64,000 bases of DNA from Pseudomonas alkylphenolica (GTDB lineage: Bacteria; Pseudomonadota; Gammaproteobacteria; Pseudomonadales; Pseudomonadaceae): NCBI RefSeq assembly GCF_016009175.1, contig NZ_JADUCM010000005.1, positions 124,001 through 188,000 on the forward strand, written 5' to 3'. The translations under genes were made by a program, and so were the position numbers. The notes beneath the pieces are model-generated. The model searched no databases. It saw nothing but the letters and a program-made list of their open reading frames with translations, and was not told the DNA's origin. Of this stretch, positions 17,134-27,959 are shown one piece after another. Each line of letters starts with the position of its first letter. Within the stretch, counting starts at the first letter, position 1.

Positions 17134-19718
17134 GACTTGGCCTTGGGTTTACGTGACGCAGAGCCGGCTTTGGGCGGCCCTTTACGATGCTTGCTGGGTT
17201 TTTCCGACTTGCCCGACTTCGATGCAGGCTTGCCACCGGCATGCTTGGCATCGGACATCAGCGCCTTTTTCATTTCCCGGCTCTTGCGCACCTCGGCGTT
17301 TTTCGCCGCGGCATGGGAAGGGAAATAAGCTTCGGCGGTTTCGTTCTTTTTGCTGCGGCGCGCAGGCTCAGCCTTGGTCACCTCAGCCTTGTCGAGCACC
17401 GGAACGGCCTTGCCGTCTTGCGGACGCACGCCTTCGGAACGCTGCTTGCGACCAATCGGCGCCTTCAGGGTGTTCTCGGCCATTTCGAAGTCGATCTTGC
17501 GCTGCTCGAGGTCGACGCGCATCACCCGCACTTCGACAGTGTCGCCCAGACGGAAGCTGCGCCCGGTGCGCTCGCCCGCCAGGCGGTGGTGCACAGGATC
17601 GAAGTGGTAGTAATCACCCGGCAAGGCACTGACATGCACCATGCCTTCGACATAGATGTCGGTCAGCTCGACGAACAGGCCAAAACCGGTCACCGCAGTG
17701 ATCACACCCGGGAAGCTCTCGCCGACGCGGTCTTTCATGTACTCGCACTTGAGCCAGTTGACCACGTCGCGGGTGGCCTCGTCGGCACGCCGCTCGCTCA
17801 TCGAACACTGCTCGCCCAACTGCTCCAGGGTCGCTTCGTCGTACGGGTAGATGCGCGCCTTGGGAATGCTCATGGCGCCAGCGCGTTTGACGTGCGGTGT
17901 TTCCTGGCGCGAACGGATCACGCTACGGATGGCCCGATGGGTCAGCAGGTCGGGGTAACGACGGATCGGCGAGGTAAAGTGCGTATACGCCTCGTAATTC
18001 AGACCGAAGTGGCCGTTGTTGTCGGCGCTGTACACCGCCTGGCTCAGCGAGCGCAGCATCACGGTCTGGATCAGGTGGAAATCCGGGCGGTCGGCGATAC
18101 TCGCCAGCAACGCCTGGTAATCCTTGGGCGACGGACCGTCCTTGCCCTTGTGCAGCGACAGCCCCAGCTCGCCGAGGAAGGCGCGCAGCTTTTCCAGACG
18201 CTCCGGCGGCGGACCGTCGTGGACACGGTACAGTGCTGGAATTTCATGCTTCTTGAGGAACTCGGCGGTGGCAACGTTAGCCGCCAGCATGCACTCCTCG
18301 ATCAGCTTGTGCGCATCGTTGCGCACGGTCGGGCGAATTTCCGCGATCTTGCGCTCGGAGCCGAAAATGATCCGGGTTTCCTGGGTTTCGAAATCGATAG
18401 CGCCCCGGGTATGACGTGCCGCCAACAGCACCTTGTACAGCGCGTAAAGCTGCTTGAGGTCCGGCAGCACTTCGCTGTACTGCTCGCGCAAGGCCTTGCC
18501 TTCACGCGTGCGGGCATGCTCGAGCATGCTGCTGACCTTGTTATAGGTCAGGCGCGCATGGGAGTGGATCACTGCTTCATAGAACTGGTAATCGACCATC
18601 TGCCCGGATTTGTTGATGGTCATCTCGCAGACCATCGCCAGCCGGTCGACGTGCGGGTTCAGCGAGCACAGACCGTTGGACAGCTCCTCTGGCAGCATCG
18701 GCACGACGCGCTCAGGGAAATACACCGAGTTGCCCCGTACCTGCGCTTCGGCATCCAGGGCAGAGCCCAGGCGCACATAGCTGGATACGTCGGCAATGGC
18801 GACATACAAACGCCAGCCGCCGGAGAACACGCGCAGTTTGCCCAGGCTCTCGCAGTACACCGCATCGTCGAAGTCGCGGGCGTCTTCGCCGTCAATGGTG
18901 ACGAACGGCAGATGGCGCAGGTCAATGCGGTGCTCTTTGTCTTTCTCTTCGACTTCCGGCTTGAGCTTGCGCGCTTCCTTGATCACGGCCTCGGGCCAGA
19001 CGTGAGGAATGTCGTAGCTGCGCAGGGCCACGTCGATTTCCATGCCCGGCGCCATGTAGTTACCGATCACTTCAGTAACATCGCCCTGGGGCTGGAAACG
19101 CGGGGTTGGCCAGTGAGTGATCTTCACCTCGACAAACTGACCGATCCGGGCACCACCATTGCGCCCCGGGGTTACCAGCACTTCTTGCTGGACCTTCGGG
19201 TTGTCCGGGGTAACGAAGCCGATGCCGCCTTCTTCGAAGTAGCGGCCGACGATGCTTTCGTGGGCACGGGAGATGACTTCGACAATCACCCCCTCGCGAC
19301 GACCGCGGCGATCAAGGCCCGACACCCGCGCCAGGGCGCGGTCACCGTCGAATACCAGGCGCATTTGCGCCGGGCTCAGGAACAGGTCGTCGCTGCCGTC
19401 ATCGGGAATCAGGAAGCCGAAGCCGTCGCGGTGGCCGGCGATACGGCCGAGGATCAGGTCCAGCTTGTCTACCGGGGCATAGGTGCCGCGCCGGGTATAG
19501 ATCAACTGGCCGTCACGCTCCATCGCACGCAGGCGGCGGCGCAGGGCTTCGATCTGGTCTTCTGTGGTCAGGCCGAACTCTTCGACCAGCTGCTCGCGAG
19601 CAGCCGGCGAGCCGCGCTCGTCCAGACGCTGCAGGATCAGCTCACGACTAGGAATAGGGTTTTCGTATTTTTCCGCTTCACGAGCGGCCTCGGGATCGAG
19701 GGACTGCCAATCGGCCAT
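17130..19718 (-). CDS. rnr: Ribonuclease R
   Basis: RNase R is a processive 3'-5' exoribonuclease that degrades structured RNA and takes part in rRNA quality control. The 862-residue product has an N-terminal helix-turn-helix-like region, cold-shock domains, the RNB catalytic domain with DGEDARDFDDAV at about residue 276 (metal-binding aspartates), and an S1 domain near residues 660-745 (FPGVITAVTGFGLFVEL). The C-terminal 120 residues are Lys/Arg-rich and low in complexity, as is usual for the family. GGAGG precedes ATG 19718. It is followed by rlmB with a 4-base overlap. Confidence 0.97.
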   Translation of the reverse strand: MADWQSLDPEAAREAEKYENPIPSRELILQRLDERGSPAAREQLVEEFGLTTEDQIEALRRRLRAMERDGQLIYTRRGTYAPVDKLDLILGRIAGHRDGFGFLIPDDGSDDLFLSPAQMRLVFDGDRALARVSGLDRRGRREGVIVEVISRAHESIVGRYFEEGGIGFVTPDNPKVQQEVLVTPGRNGGARIGQFVEVKITHWPTPRFQPQGDVTEVIGNYMAPGMEIDVALRSYDIPHVWPEAVIKEARKLKPEVEEKDKEHRIDLRHLPFVTIDGEDARDFDDAVYCESLGKLRVFSGGWRLYVAIADVSSYVRLGSALDAEAQVRGNSVYFPERVVPMLPEELSNGLCSLNPHVDRLAMVCEMTINKSGQMVDYQFYEAVIHSHARLTYNKVSSMLEHARTREGKALREQYSEVLPDLKQLYALYKVLLAARHTRGAIDFETQETRIIFGSERKIAEIRPTVRNDAHKLIEECMLAANVATAEFLKKHEIPALYRVHDGPPPERLEKLRAFLGELGLSLHKGKDGPSPKDYQALLASIADRPDFHLIQTVMLRSLSQAVYSADNNGHFGLNYEAYTHFTSPIRRYPDLLTHRAIRSVIRSRQETPHVKRAGAMSIPKARIYPYDEATLEQLGEQCSMSERRADEATRDVVNWLKCEYMKDRVGESFPGVITAVTGFGLFVELTDIYVEGMVHVSALPGDYYHFDPVHHRLAGERTGRSFRLGDTVEVRVMRVDLEQRKIDFEMAENTLKAPIGRKQRSEGVRPQDGKAVPVLDKAEVTKAEPARRSKKNETAEAYFPSHAAAKNAEVRKSREMKKALMSDAKHAGGKPASKSGKSEKPSKHRKGPPKAGSASRKPKAKS

Positions 19719-19879
19719 TAGGAGGGGTTCACCTTGTCTATATAAGGGTTAGTTTGGCATAGGCGTATTGAAACCGGAAATTTCAGGCTTGGACAGCCCT
19801 CTCAAAGCCCCCTCGCGACCGCCAAAACCATCATAAGGAACAACAACTTGAAAATTTTAAGATTTTTTCTGAACGGGGC

Positions 19880-19908
19880 TTTACAGCTCTCAGAGGCATC
19901 CGTATAGT
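19880..19908 (+). promoter_or_regulatory. Promoter of the tRNA-Leu pair
   Basis: TTTACA (19880-19885) and TATAGT (19903-19908) are separated by 17 bases. The predicted start near 19915 is about 70 bases before the first tRNA. A short GC-rich segment follows, as in a stable-RNA discriminator. Confidence 0.75.
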
Positions 19909-19986
19909 GCGCACCACAACGACGGACAGCGTCGTTTATAGTTGAGATGCCGCTTGATGTGAAGCATCATGTGACCTCAGCGAAAT

Positions 19987-20073
19987 GCCCAGATGGTGAA
20001 ATTGGTAGACACGCCAGCTTCAGGTGCTGGTGACCTTACGGTCGTGGAAGTTCGAGTCTTCTTCTGGGCACCA
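19987..20073 (+). tRNA. tRNA-Leu(CAG), copy 1
   Basis: The 87-base gene has a 7-bp acceptor stem (GCCCAGA/TCTGGGC), a D-arm with TGGTAGAC, the anticodon stem-loop CCAGC-TTCAGGT-GCTGG with anticodon CAG reading CUG, a long variable arm, the T-arm GTTCGAGTC and an encoded CCA end. The long variable arm is diagnostic of a class II tRNA. Confidence 0.97.
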
Positions 20074-20160
20074 ATTTCAAATCTTAGAACCGCCAGGCGA
20101 TTCTGAGATTTACTGCAACACGCTACACTGTTTTCGTTACAAGCTACACCGCTTCATTTT

Positions 20161-20247
20161 GCCCAGATGGTGAAATTGGTAGACACGCCAGCTTCAGGTG
20201 CTGGTGACCTTACGGTCGTGGAAGTTCGAGTCTTCTTCTGGGCACCA
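20161..20247 (+). tRNA. tRNA-Leu(CAG), copy 2
   Basis: This copy is identical over all 87 bases to the gene at 19987, including the CCA end. It lies 87 bases further on and is followed by a terminator, so both are probably cut from one transcript. CUG is the major leucine codon in this GC-rich genome. Confidence 0.97.
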
Positions 20248-20257
20248 ATTCAGATCA

Positions 20258-20280
20258 AACCCGCGAAAGCGGGTTTTTTC
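20258..20280 (+). terminator. Terminator of the tRNA-Leu operon
   Basis: AACCCGC-GAAA-GCGGGTT is followed by TTTTC, a typical Rho-independent terminator 10 bases after the second tRNA. Confidence 0.9.
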
Positions 20281-20372
20281 GTTTCTACCCCCTCCTCCGC
20301 ATCCCTCCTTGCCGCATCAGACTAACGGATAGCCTGCTCATGAAATTCCCCTCATGAGGCCATTTGAGAAGC

Positions 20373-20391
20373 TATATCGTTTATCATTGTT
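20373..20391. promoter_or_regulatory. Candidate Fur box of the iron ABC operon
   Basis: Read on the minus strand the 19 bases AACAATGATAAACGATATA match the Fur consensus at 13 of 19 positions, with the AATGATAA core intact. It lies 36-54 bases before the substrate-binding protein start. This fits iron-repressed expression of the transporter. Confidence 0.55.
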
Positions 20392-20426
20392 TCCAGATAT
20401 GTAGCCGCAAGCGAGGAAGTACCCGC

Positions 20427-21440
20427 ATGACGTTTCGCAATAACCCCCTGTTGCGCGCCCTGGCCGTTTCCCTGTTCACCATGGTCCTGGGTACTCCTGC
20501 CGTCATGGCCGCCGACCCTGTTTCGCTGACCCTGTACAACGGCCAGCACAAGGAAATCGGTGAAGCCATCGCCAAAGCCTACGAGGCCAAGACCGGCATT
20601 CACATCAATATCCGTAAAGGTAGCAGCAATCAGCTGGCCAGCCAGATCATTGAAGAGGGCGAGCGCTCGCCAGCCGACGTCATTTACACCGAAGAGTCGC
20701 CGCCGCTCAACAACCTGGGCGAACTGGGCCTGCTGGCCAAGATCGACGATGCGACCCTGCAAGTGCTGCCCAAGGAGTACGTGGCTGCCAACGGCACCTG
20801 GATGGGCGTGACAGCGCGCACCCGCGTTGTAGCGTTCAACCCCAAGGTGATCGACGAAAAGGACCTGCCTCCTTCGGTCATGGACTTTGCCGACCCCGAG
20901 TGGGAAGGCAAGATCGGTTTCGTCCCGACCAGCGGCGCGTTCCAGGAACAAGCCGTGGCGATCCTCAAGCTTCACGGCCGTGACGCCGCCGAAGAATGGC
21001 TGACCGGCCTGAAAGCATTCGGCAAAACCTACACCAACAACATGGTTGCACTCAAAGCCGTGGAAAACGGTGAAGTGGCTGCCGTGCTGGTCAACAACTA
21101 CTACTGGTACGCCCTGAAGAAAGAGCGCGGCCAGCTGGACTCGAAACTTTACTACCTGGCCGATGGTGATGCCGGTGGCTTGGTGACGATTTCCAGTGCC
21201 GCCGCCGTCAAGGCCAGCAAACACCCCAAGGAAGCCCAGGCGCTGCTGGCCTGGATGGCCAGCGAGGAAGGCCAGCGCGTGATTACCCAGACCACCGCCG
21301 AGTACCCGCTGCACAAAGGCATGGTCTCGGATCAGGGCCTGAAGCCGTTCGAAGACTTGCGCCCACCGAAAATCACCCCTGCAGACCTGGGTAACGCCGA
21401 AGAAGCCCTGGAGCTCGAACGCGAAGTCGGCCTGCTCTGA
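20427..21440 (+). CDS. Periplasmic iron(III)-binding protein of an ABC transporter
   Basis: The 337-residue protein is a FbpA/SfuA-type ferric iron-binding protein. It has a signal peptide of about 29 residues (hydrophobic core ALAVSLFTMVLG, cleavage after VMA). The mature part shows LYNGQHKEIGEAIAKAYEAKTGI, the KGSSNQLASQI region and the adjacent tyrosines NNYYWYALK that bind iron in this family. ATG 20427 is chosen because it gives the signal peptide and has AGGAAG upstream; the frame opens earlier at 20364. Its TGA shares one base with the ATG of the permease gene. A candidate Fur box lies upstream. Confidence 0.9.
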   Translation: MTFRNNPLLRALAVSLFTMVLGTPAVMAADPVSLTLYNGQHKEIGEAIAKAYEAKTGIHINIRKGSSNQLASQIIEEGERSPADVIYTEESPPLNNLGELGLLAKIDDATLQVLPKEYVAANGTWMGVTARTRVVAFNPKVIDEKDLPPSVMDFADPEWEGKIGFVPTSGAFQEQAVAILKLHGRDAAEEWLTGLKAFGKTYTNNMVALKAVENGEVAAVLVNNYYWYALKKERGQLDSKLYYLADGDAGGLVTISSAAAVKASKHPKEAQALLAWMASEEGQRVITQTTAEYPLHKGMVSDQGLKPFEDLRPPKITPADLGNAEEALELEREVGLL

Positions 21441-23002
21441 TGAGTGCAGCCGCCCCCGCTTTGGCCAGCCGATATGTACCACGGCGCAAACGCCCCTCTG
21501 TCTGGGTCGTGGTCCCAGTCCTGCTGCTGGTCGGCCTGAGCCTGCTGCCACTGCTGTACGTCGCCCTGAAAACCTGGGAGGCGGGCTGGCGAGAGGCACT
21601 GCACCTGTTGTGGCGCCCCTTTGTTTGGGGCCTGATGCGCAATACGCTGATGCTGATGGCCGGCGTCACCCTCGCCTGCATGGCCCTGGGGGTATCGCTG
21701 GCCTGGCTGCTGGAGCGCAGCGACCTGCCGGGGCGACGCCTGTGGGGGGTGATTTTGTGCCTGCCCTTTGCCGTGCCTGCATTCGTCAGCGGTTTTACCT
21801 GGGTATCCCTGAGCCCGCGCTTCGAAGGGCTGGGCGGCGCCATCCTGGTCATGACCCTGTCCAAGTACCCGCTGGTGTTTCTGCCAGTGGCCGCAACCCT
21901 GCGCAACCTCGACACCTCGCTTGAAGAGTCGGCACGCACCTTGGGGCAAACGCGCTGGGGGGTATTCTTCAGAATCACCCTGCCACTGCTCTGGCCCTCG
22001 ATCCTGGGCGGCAGCCTGCTGATTGCCCTGCACATGCTGGTGGAGTTCGGCGCCCTGTCGATCCTCGGTCTGCAGACCTTCACCACGGCGATCTACCAAC
22101 AGTTCGAACTGGAGTTCAGCAACGCCAACGCGGCGATGCTCTCTGCCGTGCTGCTGTTCATGTGCCTGCTGATGCTGTGGTTCGAGTTGCGCGTACGCGG
22201 CAAAGCCCGCCACGTGCGGATCGGCCAAGGGGTGGCACGGCGCGGCGCACCGATTCGCCTGCGCGCCTGGATGCCGCTGGGGCAACTGTACTGCCTGACC
22301 CTGGCACTGCTGGGTAGCGGCATTCCGCTGGGCATGCTCGGTTACTGGCTGAGCGTCGGCTCTTCTGCCGCCTTCCCGGTCGCCGATATCAGCCGCGCGT
22401 TGTTCTCATCGCTGTCGCTGTCGCTGGGCGGCGCCGGGTTGAGCTTGCTGCTGGCGCTGCCGGTCAGCTTCCTGGTGGTGCGCTACAAGGGACGCCTGGC
22501 AATCTGGGCCGAGCGCTTGCCGTATTTGCTGCATGCCCTGCCCGGCCTGGTCATTGCCCTGACACTGGTGTATTTCGCCCTGCACTATGTGCCGGTCATG
22601 TACCAGACCACCGGCCTTTTGCTGCTGGCCTATGCCCTGCTGTTCTTGCCGCTGGCCCAGGCGCCGGTACGCACCACCCTGAACAAGGCCGCTCCGCAAC
22701 TGGAAGAGGCGGCACGGACACTGGGCGCAACCCAGTTCACCGCGTTCTGCCGGGTTACCCTGCCGATCATCTTCCCGGCCTTGGCCGCCGCCTTCGCCCT
22801 GGTATTCCTGGATGCCATGAAGGAGCTGACCGCCACTCTGCTGCTCAGCCCTACCGGCATGACCACATTGGCTACCGAGGTCTGGGCACACACCGCCAAC
22901 GTCGAGTTTGCGGCGGCGGCACCGTATGCGGCGCTGCTGATTCTGGTTTCCGGTTTGCCGGTGTATCTGCTGACAACCCGGATGTACCTGAACCGCGCCT
23001 GA
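21440..23002 (+). CDS. Iron(III) ABC transporter permease
   Basis: The 520-residue membrane protein is a fused two-half FbpB/SfuB-type permease with about 12 predicted membrane segments. Both halves carry the EAA-type cytoplasmic loop that docks the ATPase: EESARTLGQTRWGVFFRITLP near residue 160 and EEAARTLGATQFTAFCRVTLP near residue 415. Its start shares one base with the stop of the binding protein. No ATP-binding subunit follows: a REP pair and a convergent chemoreceptor gene come next. The ATPase must be supplied from elsewhere, or the system is incomplete. Confidence 0.9.
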   Translation: MSAAAPALASRYVPRRKRPSVWVVVPVLLLVGLSLLPLLYVALKTWEAGWREALHLLWRPFVWGLMRNTLMLMAGVTLACMALGVSLAWLLERSDLPGRRLWGVILCLPFAVPAFVSGFTWVSLSPRFEGLGGAILVMTLSKYPLVFLPVAATLRNLDTSLEESARTLGQTRWGVFFRITLPLLWPSILGGSLLIALHMLVEFGALSILGLQTFTTAIYQQFELEFSNANAAMLSAVLLFMCLLMLWFELRVRGKARHVRIGQGVARRGAPIRLRAWMPLGQLYCLTLALLGSGIPLGMLGYWLSVGSSAAFPVADISRALFSSLSLSLGGAGLSLLLALPVSFLVVRYKGRLAIWAERLPYLLHALPGLVIALTLVYFALHYVPVMYQTTGLLLLAYALLFLPLAQAPVRTTLNKAAPQLEEAARTLGATQFTAFCRVTLPIIFPALAAAFALVFLDAMKELTATLLLSPTGMTTLATEVWAHTANVEFAAAAPYAALLILVSGLPVYLLTTRMYLNRA

Positions 23003-23014
23003 GCGGCGCACCCA

Positions 23015-23064
23015 ATCGCTGGCAAGCCAGCTCCCACATGCGTAGGAGCCGGCTTGCTGGCGAT
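23015..23064. repeat. REP-like inverted repeat pair
   Basis: The arms ATCGCTGGCAAGCCAGCTCCCAC (23015-23037) and GTAGGAGCCGGCTTGCTGGCGAT (23042-23064) are inverted with a 4-base gap. The pair sits between the convergent permease and chemoreceptor genes and may serve as a shared transcript end. Confidence 0.8.
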
Positions 23065-23076
23065 GACAGTAGAAGA

Positions 23077-25011
23077 TCAAGCCCGGAACTGCCCCAGACT
23101 GGCCTTGAGCTGGCCGGCCAGATCATCCAGCACCTTGCTGCTGGCGGTGGTCTGCAATACGACTTCAGCCGCACGCTCAGCCTGAGCGTGAATCGTCTGC
23201 ACCCGTCCGCGTACTGCCTGGGCGCCTTGTGCCTGCTGTTCGGCCGCGCGCGTCGCCAGACCAATCGCCGCGTGCACCTGTTCTACCGAAGCCTGTACCG
23301 ACTGCTGCAGACGGGCATTGTCACGCAGTACCAGCAGCCCCTCACTGGCCTGGCGCCCCGCCTGACTGATCGCAGCCACGGCTTCTTTTGCGCCCTGCTG
23401 CAACGCGCCGATATGCGCCTGGATATCACCCGTCGAACGCTGTGTCTTGCTCGCCAGCGCCCTGACCTCATCGGCAACCACCGCAAAGCCACGCCCGGTT
23501 TCGCCTGCGCGCGCCGCTTCAATGGCCGCGTTCAGCGCCAGCAGGTTGGTCTGCTCGGCTATGCCGTGAATGACCGTCAGCACCACTTCGATCTGCTCGC
23601 TCTGCTGAGCCAGGCGCTCGATGACTTTCGACCCCGTCTGCACCTGGCCGGCCAGGTCTTCGATCAACTTGGCCACCTGCGTTGAGGTGCGGCTGTTTTC
23701 ATCCGTCGCCTGACGAATGTCCACCACTTGCTGAAGTGCCGACTGCATGGCCTGGCTTTCGGCCTGAGCCTCATCCGCCATCGTCGACAGGTCGCGCAGG
23801 CTCGCCGCCACCGCATCACGCTGCAGTTCGGCGGCGGCATCGGCACCGGCATTGCGCTGGGCCATCACGCCAATTTCCACCCCGGTACGCTGGGCCACCT
23901 CACCGGCCTCGCGGACAATGGGCTGCAGCTTGTCGACAAACTGATTGACCGCCGCCGCCATGTCACCGATCTCGTCGCGGCTGTCGATGGGCACCCGCCT
24001 GGTCAGATCACCCTCGCCCGCCGCCAGGTCATTGAGGGCAGCAATCAGCAGGCGCAACTTGTTGAGCACCCGCCGCCCCAGCACCACGGCGACCACCAGC
24101 AGTACACCAAGCCCTACAACGGCCAGGCCCACACCAATGTTCCAGCGCAGCGTCGCCGCAGCCTCCTGCACGCTTTGCGAGGTATTGGCCTGCATGGCTG
24201 AGGCGCTGCTTTGCGCAGTCTGCAAGCGTGCGCGCAAGGCCTTGTTGCTGTCTGCCGCAGCGCCCACCAGGCTTTCGCCCACCAACTGGTCACCGCTGGC
24301 AATCAACGCCGAGAAGCGCTGGTCGAGAGCCACCAGCTCATGATCCACCGCTGCCGTGGAAACACCCATCAGCACCTTGCCGATCTCGACACCGTTCGGG
24401 CTGATCGAGGCCTCGACGAAGTACACCGAAGGATCGTTGCGCGCAGCATCCAGCACCTTGTCCAGCGCCCGCTCGCCCCGGCCTTTTTCCAACAGGGCCT
24501 GGTTGATCGGGTTTTGCCGGTTCAGGTAGCGCGTCAGGTGCTGCCCCTGAGCGTCGTCATACACCACGAACAGCACGTTGGGGTTGCGCTGGGCGCGCCG
24601 GGAGAACTCGGACAATGCCGGTATGTCGTTGTCCCACATCGCCTTGGGCGCAACCGAGGCGAGCAGCTCGGCCATGTCGTTGGCCGAGTCCTTGAGGTTC
24701 TTCTCAAGCGTCGCTCGCAACTGCACCTGCTCGCCCTGCAGGCGTGACGACAGGCCGGCGGTCAGGCGCTGACGCGTACTCGCAGACAGGCTGTCGAGCC
24801 CGGCACTGACTTCCTGGCCGGCCTGTTCAAGCTCGGCAGACAACTTCTGGCTGTCAGCCCCCAATCGTTTGCCCAGATCCGCTTCAAGGGTGGTCACTGT
24901 GCTTCGGGTCAGCGCGAACGCCACCAGCATTTGCACCAAAAGAGCGATACCAAGCGCAACAAAAACAGGCCGCAGCAGGCGGCTTCGTAACAGTGAGAGA
25001 ACGGCAGACAC
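23077..25011 (-). CDS. Methyl-accepting chemotaxis protein
   Basis: The 644-residue receptor has an N-terminal membrane segment (about 14-35), a periplasmic ligand region of about 250 residues, a second membrane segment (about 288-312), a HAMP domain ([28 protein letters not shown] onward, about 313-365) and a cytoplasmic coiled-coil signalling domain. The signalling hairpin tip is nearly canonical: [32 protein letters not shown]. No C-terminal CheR-binding pentapeptide is evident. GTG 25011 is chosen because GAGGG lies 7 bases upstream and the hydrophobic signal anchor follows; the open frame reaches 25107. The ligand is unknown. It lies between the iron transporter and purA, an accessory position compared with P. 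aeruginosa. Confidence 0.92.
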   Translation of the reverse strand: MSAVLSLLRSRLLRPVFVALGIALLVQMLVAFALTRSTVTTLEADLGKRLGADSQKLSAELEQAGQEVSAGLDSLSASTRQRLTAGLSSRLQGEQVQLRATLEKNLKDSANDMAELLASVAPKAMWDNDIPALSEFSRRAQRNPNVLFVVYDDAQGQHLTRYLNRQNPINQALLEKGRGERALDKVLDAARNDPSVYFVEASISPNGVEIGKVLMGVSTAAVDHELVALDQRFSALIASGDQLVGESLVGAAADSNKALRARLQTAQSSASAMQANTSQSVQEAAATLRWNIGVGLAVVGLGVLLVVAVVLGRRVLNKLRLLIAALNDLAAGEGDLTRRVPIDSRDEIGDMAAAVNQFVDKLQPIVREAGEVAQRTGVEIGVMAQRNAGADAAAELQRDAVAASLRDLSTMADEAQAESQAMQSALQQVVDIRQATDENSRTSTQVAKLIEDLAGQVQTGSKVIERLAQQSEQIEVVLTVIHGIAEQTNLLALNAAIEAARAGETGRGFAVVADEVRALASKTQRSTGDIQAHIGALQQGAKEAVAAISQAGRQASEGLLVLRDNARLQQSVQASVEQVHAAIGLATRAAEQQAQGAQAVRGRVQTIHAQAERAAEVVLQTTASSKVLDDLAGQLKASLGQFRA

Positions 25012-25100
25012 GTAAGAACCCTCTACAACTGGGGCCATTAAAGTGATGGCAACCCTGAAGCGATTCTTACAGCAAAGGTTGTGCCGAACAGCGGGCAGAA

Positions 25101-25130
25101 ACGACAAAGGCCCCTATAAAGGGGCCTTTG
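25101..25130 (-). terminator. Terminator of purA
   Basis: CAAAGGCCCC-TTTATA-GGGGCCTTTG on the minus strand is followed by TCGTTT. It lies 20 bases after the purA stop and ends the hisZ-purA transcript before the chemoreceptor. Confidence 0.75.
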
Positions 25131-25149
25131 CATTTACATCAATCGCGGA

Positions 25150-26493
<1,344 letters not shown>

Positions 26494-27681
26494 TCAAATG
26501 GCCAGCGGCAGTACCTGCCAAAGCCCGTTTTGCTGAATCAATTGCCGATCGCAATCCGCCTCGACGGCGGCAGTCAGAGGCTGCCCAGGCAAGGCCTGAA
26601 CCACCCGCTGACCGTCACTGCGCAATTGGCAGACCAACTGCCAGAGTGCTGCATCTCCGTTGTCGGGCATCCAGATCCCGCCAGACGGCAACACAACCTC
26701 GGCTCGCCCCAGTGTGACCAGGGTCTTCAAATCCGTGGAGAAACCTGTGGCAGGGCGCGCCCGGCCAAAGTCCGCTCCGATGTCGTCGTAACGACCGCCC
26801 TGGGCGATCGACTGACCGACGCCCGGGACAAACACGGCAAACACCACACCGGTGTGGTAGTGGTAGCCACGCAGTTCACCCAGATCGAAATACAGCGGCA
26901 GCTCCGGGTAACGCGCTGCCAACCGCTCGGCGATCGACATCAGGTCATCCAGCGCCGCCAGCACTGCAGCCGGTGCACGCCCCAGGCGCACACGCGCCTC
27001 GGCCAGTACTTCACGGCCACCGCACAGCTCGGTCAGCGAGCGCAGCATGCCGGCCAGGTCGGCAGGCAGATTGGCGGTCAGCTCGATGACTTCGTCGATG
27101 GCCTTGCGCTGCAGGGCATCGAACAATTGTTGTTCAACCGCACCAGACAGACCGGCCGCACGGGCCAGACCGCGGTAGATACCGACATGACCGAGGTCCA
27201 TGTGCACGTCCGGCACCTCGGCCAGTTGCAGCATGGCCAGCATCAGGCTGATGACCTCTACGTCACTGACCGGGCTGGCGTCGCCGTACAGCTCGGCACC
27301 GAGCTGGATCGGGCTGCGCGAGGTCGACAGCGCACGCGGCAAGGCGTGCAGCACGCTACCGGCATAGCACAGGCGGCTCGGGCCTTCACGGCGCAGGGTG
27401 TGCGCATCGATGCGCGCGACCTGCGGCGTGATGTCGGCGCGAAAGCCCATCAGCCGGCCCGATTGCGGGTCGATGACCTTGAAGGTGCGCAGATCCAGGT
27501 CCTGACCGGCACCGGTGAGCAGCGATTCCAGGTACTCGATATGCGGGGTCACGACGAACTCGTAACCCCAGCTCTGGAACAGATCCAACACCTGACGACG
27601 CGCGATCTCGATACGCGTCGCCTCAGGTGGCAGTACTTCTTCGATGCCATCTGGCAGCAGCCAGCGGTCTACCGTTGCCAT
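26494..27681 (-). CDS. hisZ: ATP phosphoribosyltransferase regulatory subunit
   Basis: HisZ is a catalytically inactive histidyl-tRNA synthetase paralogue that activates the short form of HisG in the first step of histidine synthesis. The 395-residue product resembles the class II synthetase core: [19 protein letters not shown] at the start, the motif-2-like [13 protein letters not shown], and [16 protein letters not shown] segments later. It lacks the anticodon-binding domain expected of a real HisRS. ATG 27681 has GGGGAA upstream and matches the family start; the frame extends to 27750. Its place just before purA is conserved in Pseudomonas. Confidence 0.95.
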   Translation of the reverse strand: MATVDRWLLPDGIEEVLPPEATRIEIARRQVLDLFQSWGYEFVVTPHIEYLESLLTGAGQDLDLRTFKVIDPQSGRLMGFRADITPQVARIDAHTLRREGPSRLCYAGSVLHALPRALSTSRSPIQLGAELYGDASPVSDVEVISLMLAMLQLAEVPDVHMDLGHVGIYRGLARAAGLSGAVEQQLFDALQRKAIDEVIELTANLPADLAGMLRSLTELCGGREVLAEARVRLGRAPAAVLAALDDLMSIAERLAARYPELPLYFDLGELRGYHYHTGVVFAVFVPGVGQSIAQGGRYDDIGADFGRARPATGFSTDLKTLVTLGRAEVVLPSGGIWMPDNGDAALWQLVCQLRSDGQRVVQALPGQPLTAAVEADCDRQLIQQNGLWQVLPLAI

Positions 27682-27860
27682 TACGCCATTTCCCCTTTGG
27701 TCCGGGCGGCCTGCCCGCGGGCTAGCCTTGAGTGAAGCAGGTACCGGCAAACACTTACGCGCAGCACTGATTCCAGCGCAACCGCCGTGCCGATACCCTC
27801 AAATACCTTGGGCTGCTCTGAAGACCGATGCCGGGTTAGGGCCGTTCGATCTCGCAGACG

Positions 27861-27885
27861 CAAAAAAGCCGGGAATTTCCCGGCT
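27861..27885 (-). terminator. Terminator of the hflKC operon
   Basis: The minus strand reads AGCCGGG-AAATT-CCCGGCT followed by TTTTTG, a strong Rho-independent terminator 75 bases after the hflC stop. Confidence 0.85.
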
Positions 27886-27916
27886 GCCGCATCATACACC
27901 CGTTTTCTCGCAGGAT

Positions 27917-27951
27917 CACCCCGCCAGGCGTTTTAGCCGCCCGGCGGGGTG
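27917..27951. repeat. Hairpin downstream of hflC
   Basis: The perfect 9-bp stem CACCCCGCC/GGCGGGGTG with a GC-rich interior lies 9 bases after the hflC stop. No U-run follows, so it is more likely an RNA-stabilising 3' hairpin than a terminator. Confidence 0.5.
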
Positions 27952-27959
27952 CAACCTGA

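Noticed and set aside
17187..19721. 844-residue open frame on the plus strand opposite rnr
   Set aside because: It is the antisense shadow of RNase R, produced by GC-rich codons; no recognisable domains or ribosome site.
19987..20247. tRNA pair as a prophage or island attachment site
   Set aside because: No integrase and no partial tRNA 3' repeat is visible downstream within the window.
27681..27899. Possible 72-residue protein between hflC and hisZ
   Set aside because: It runs through the hflKC terminator hairpin and has no ribosome site; it is the upstream extension of an open frame.
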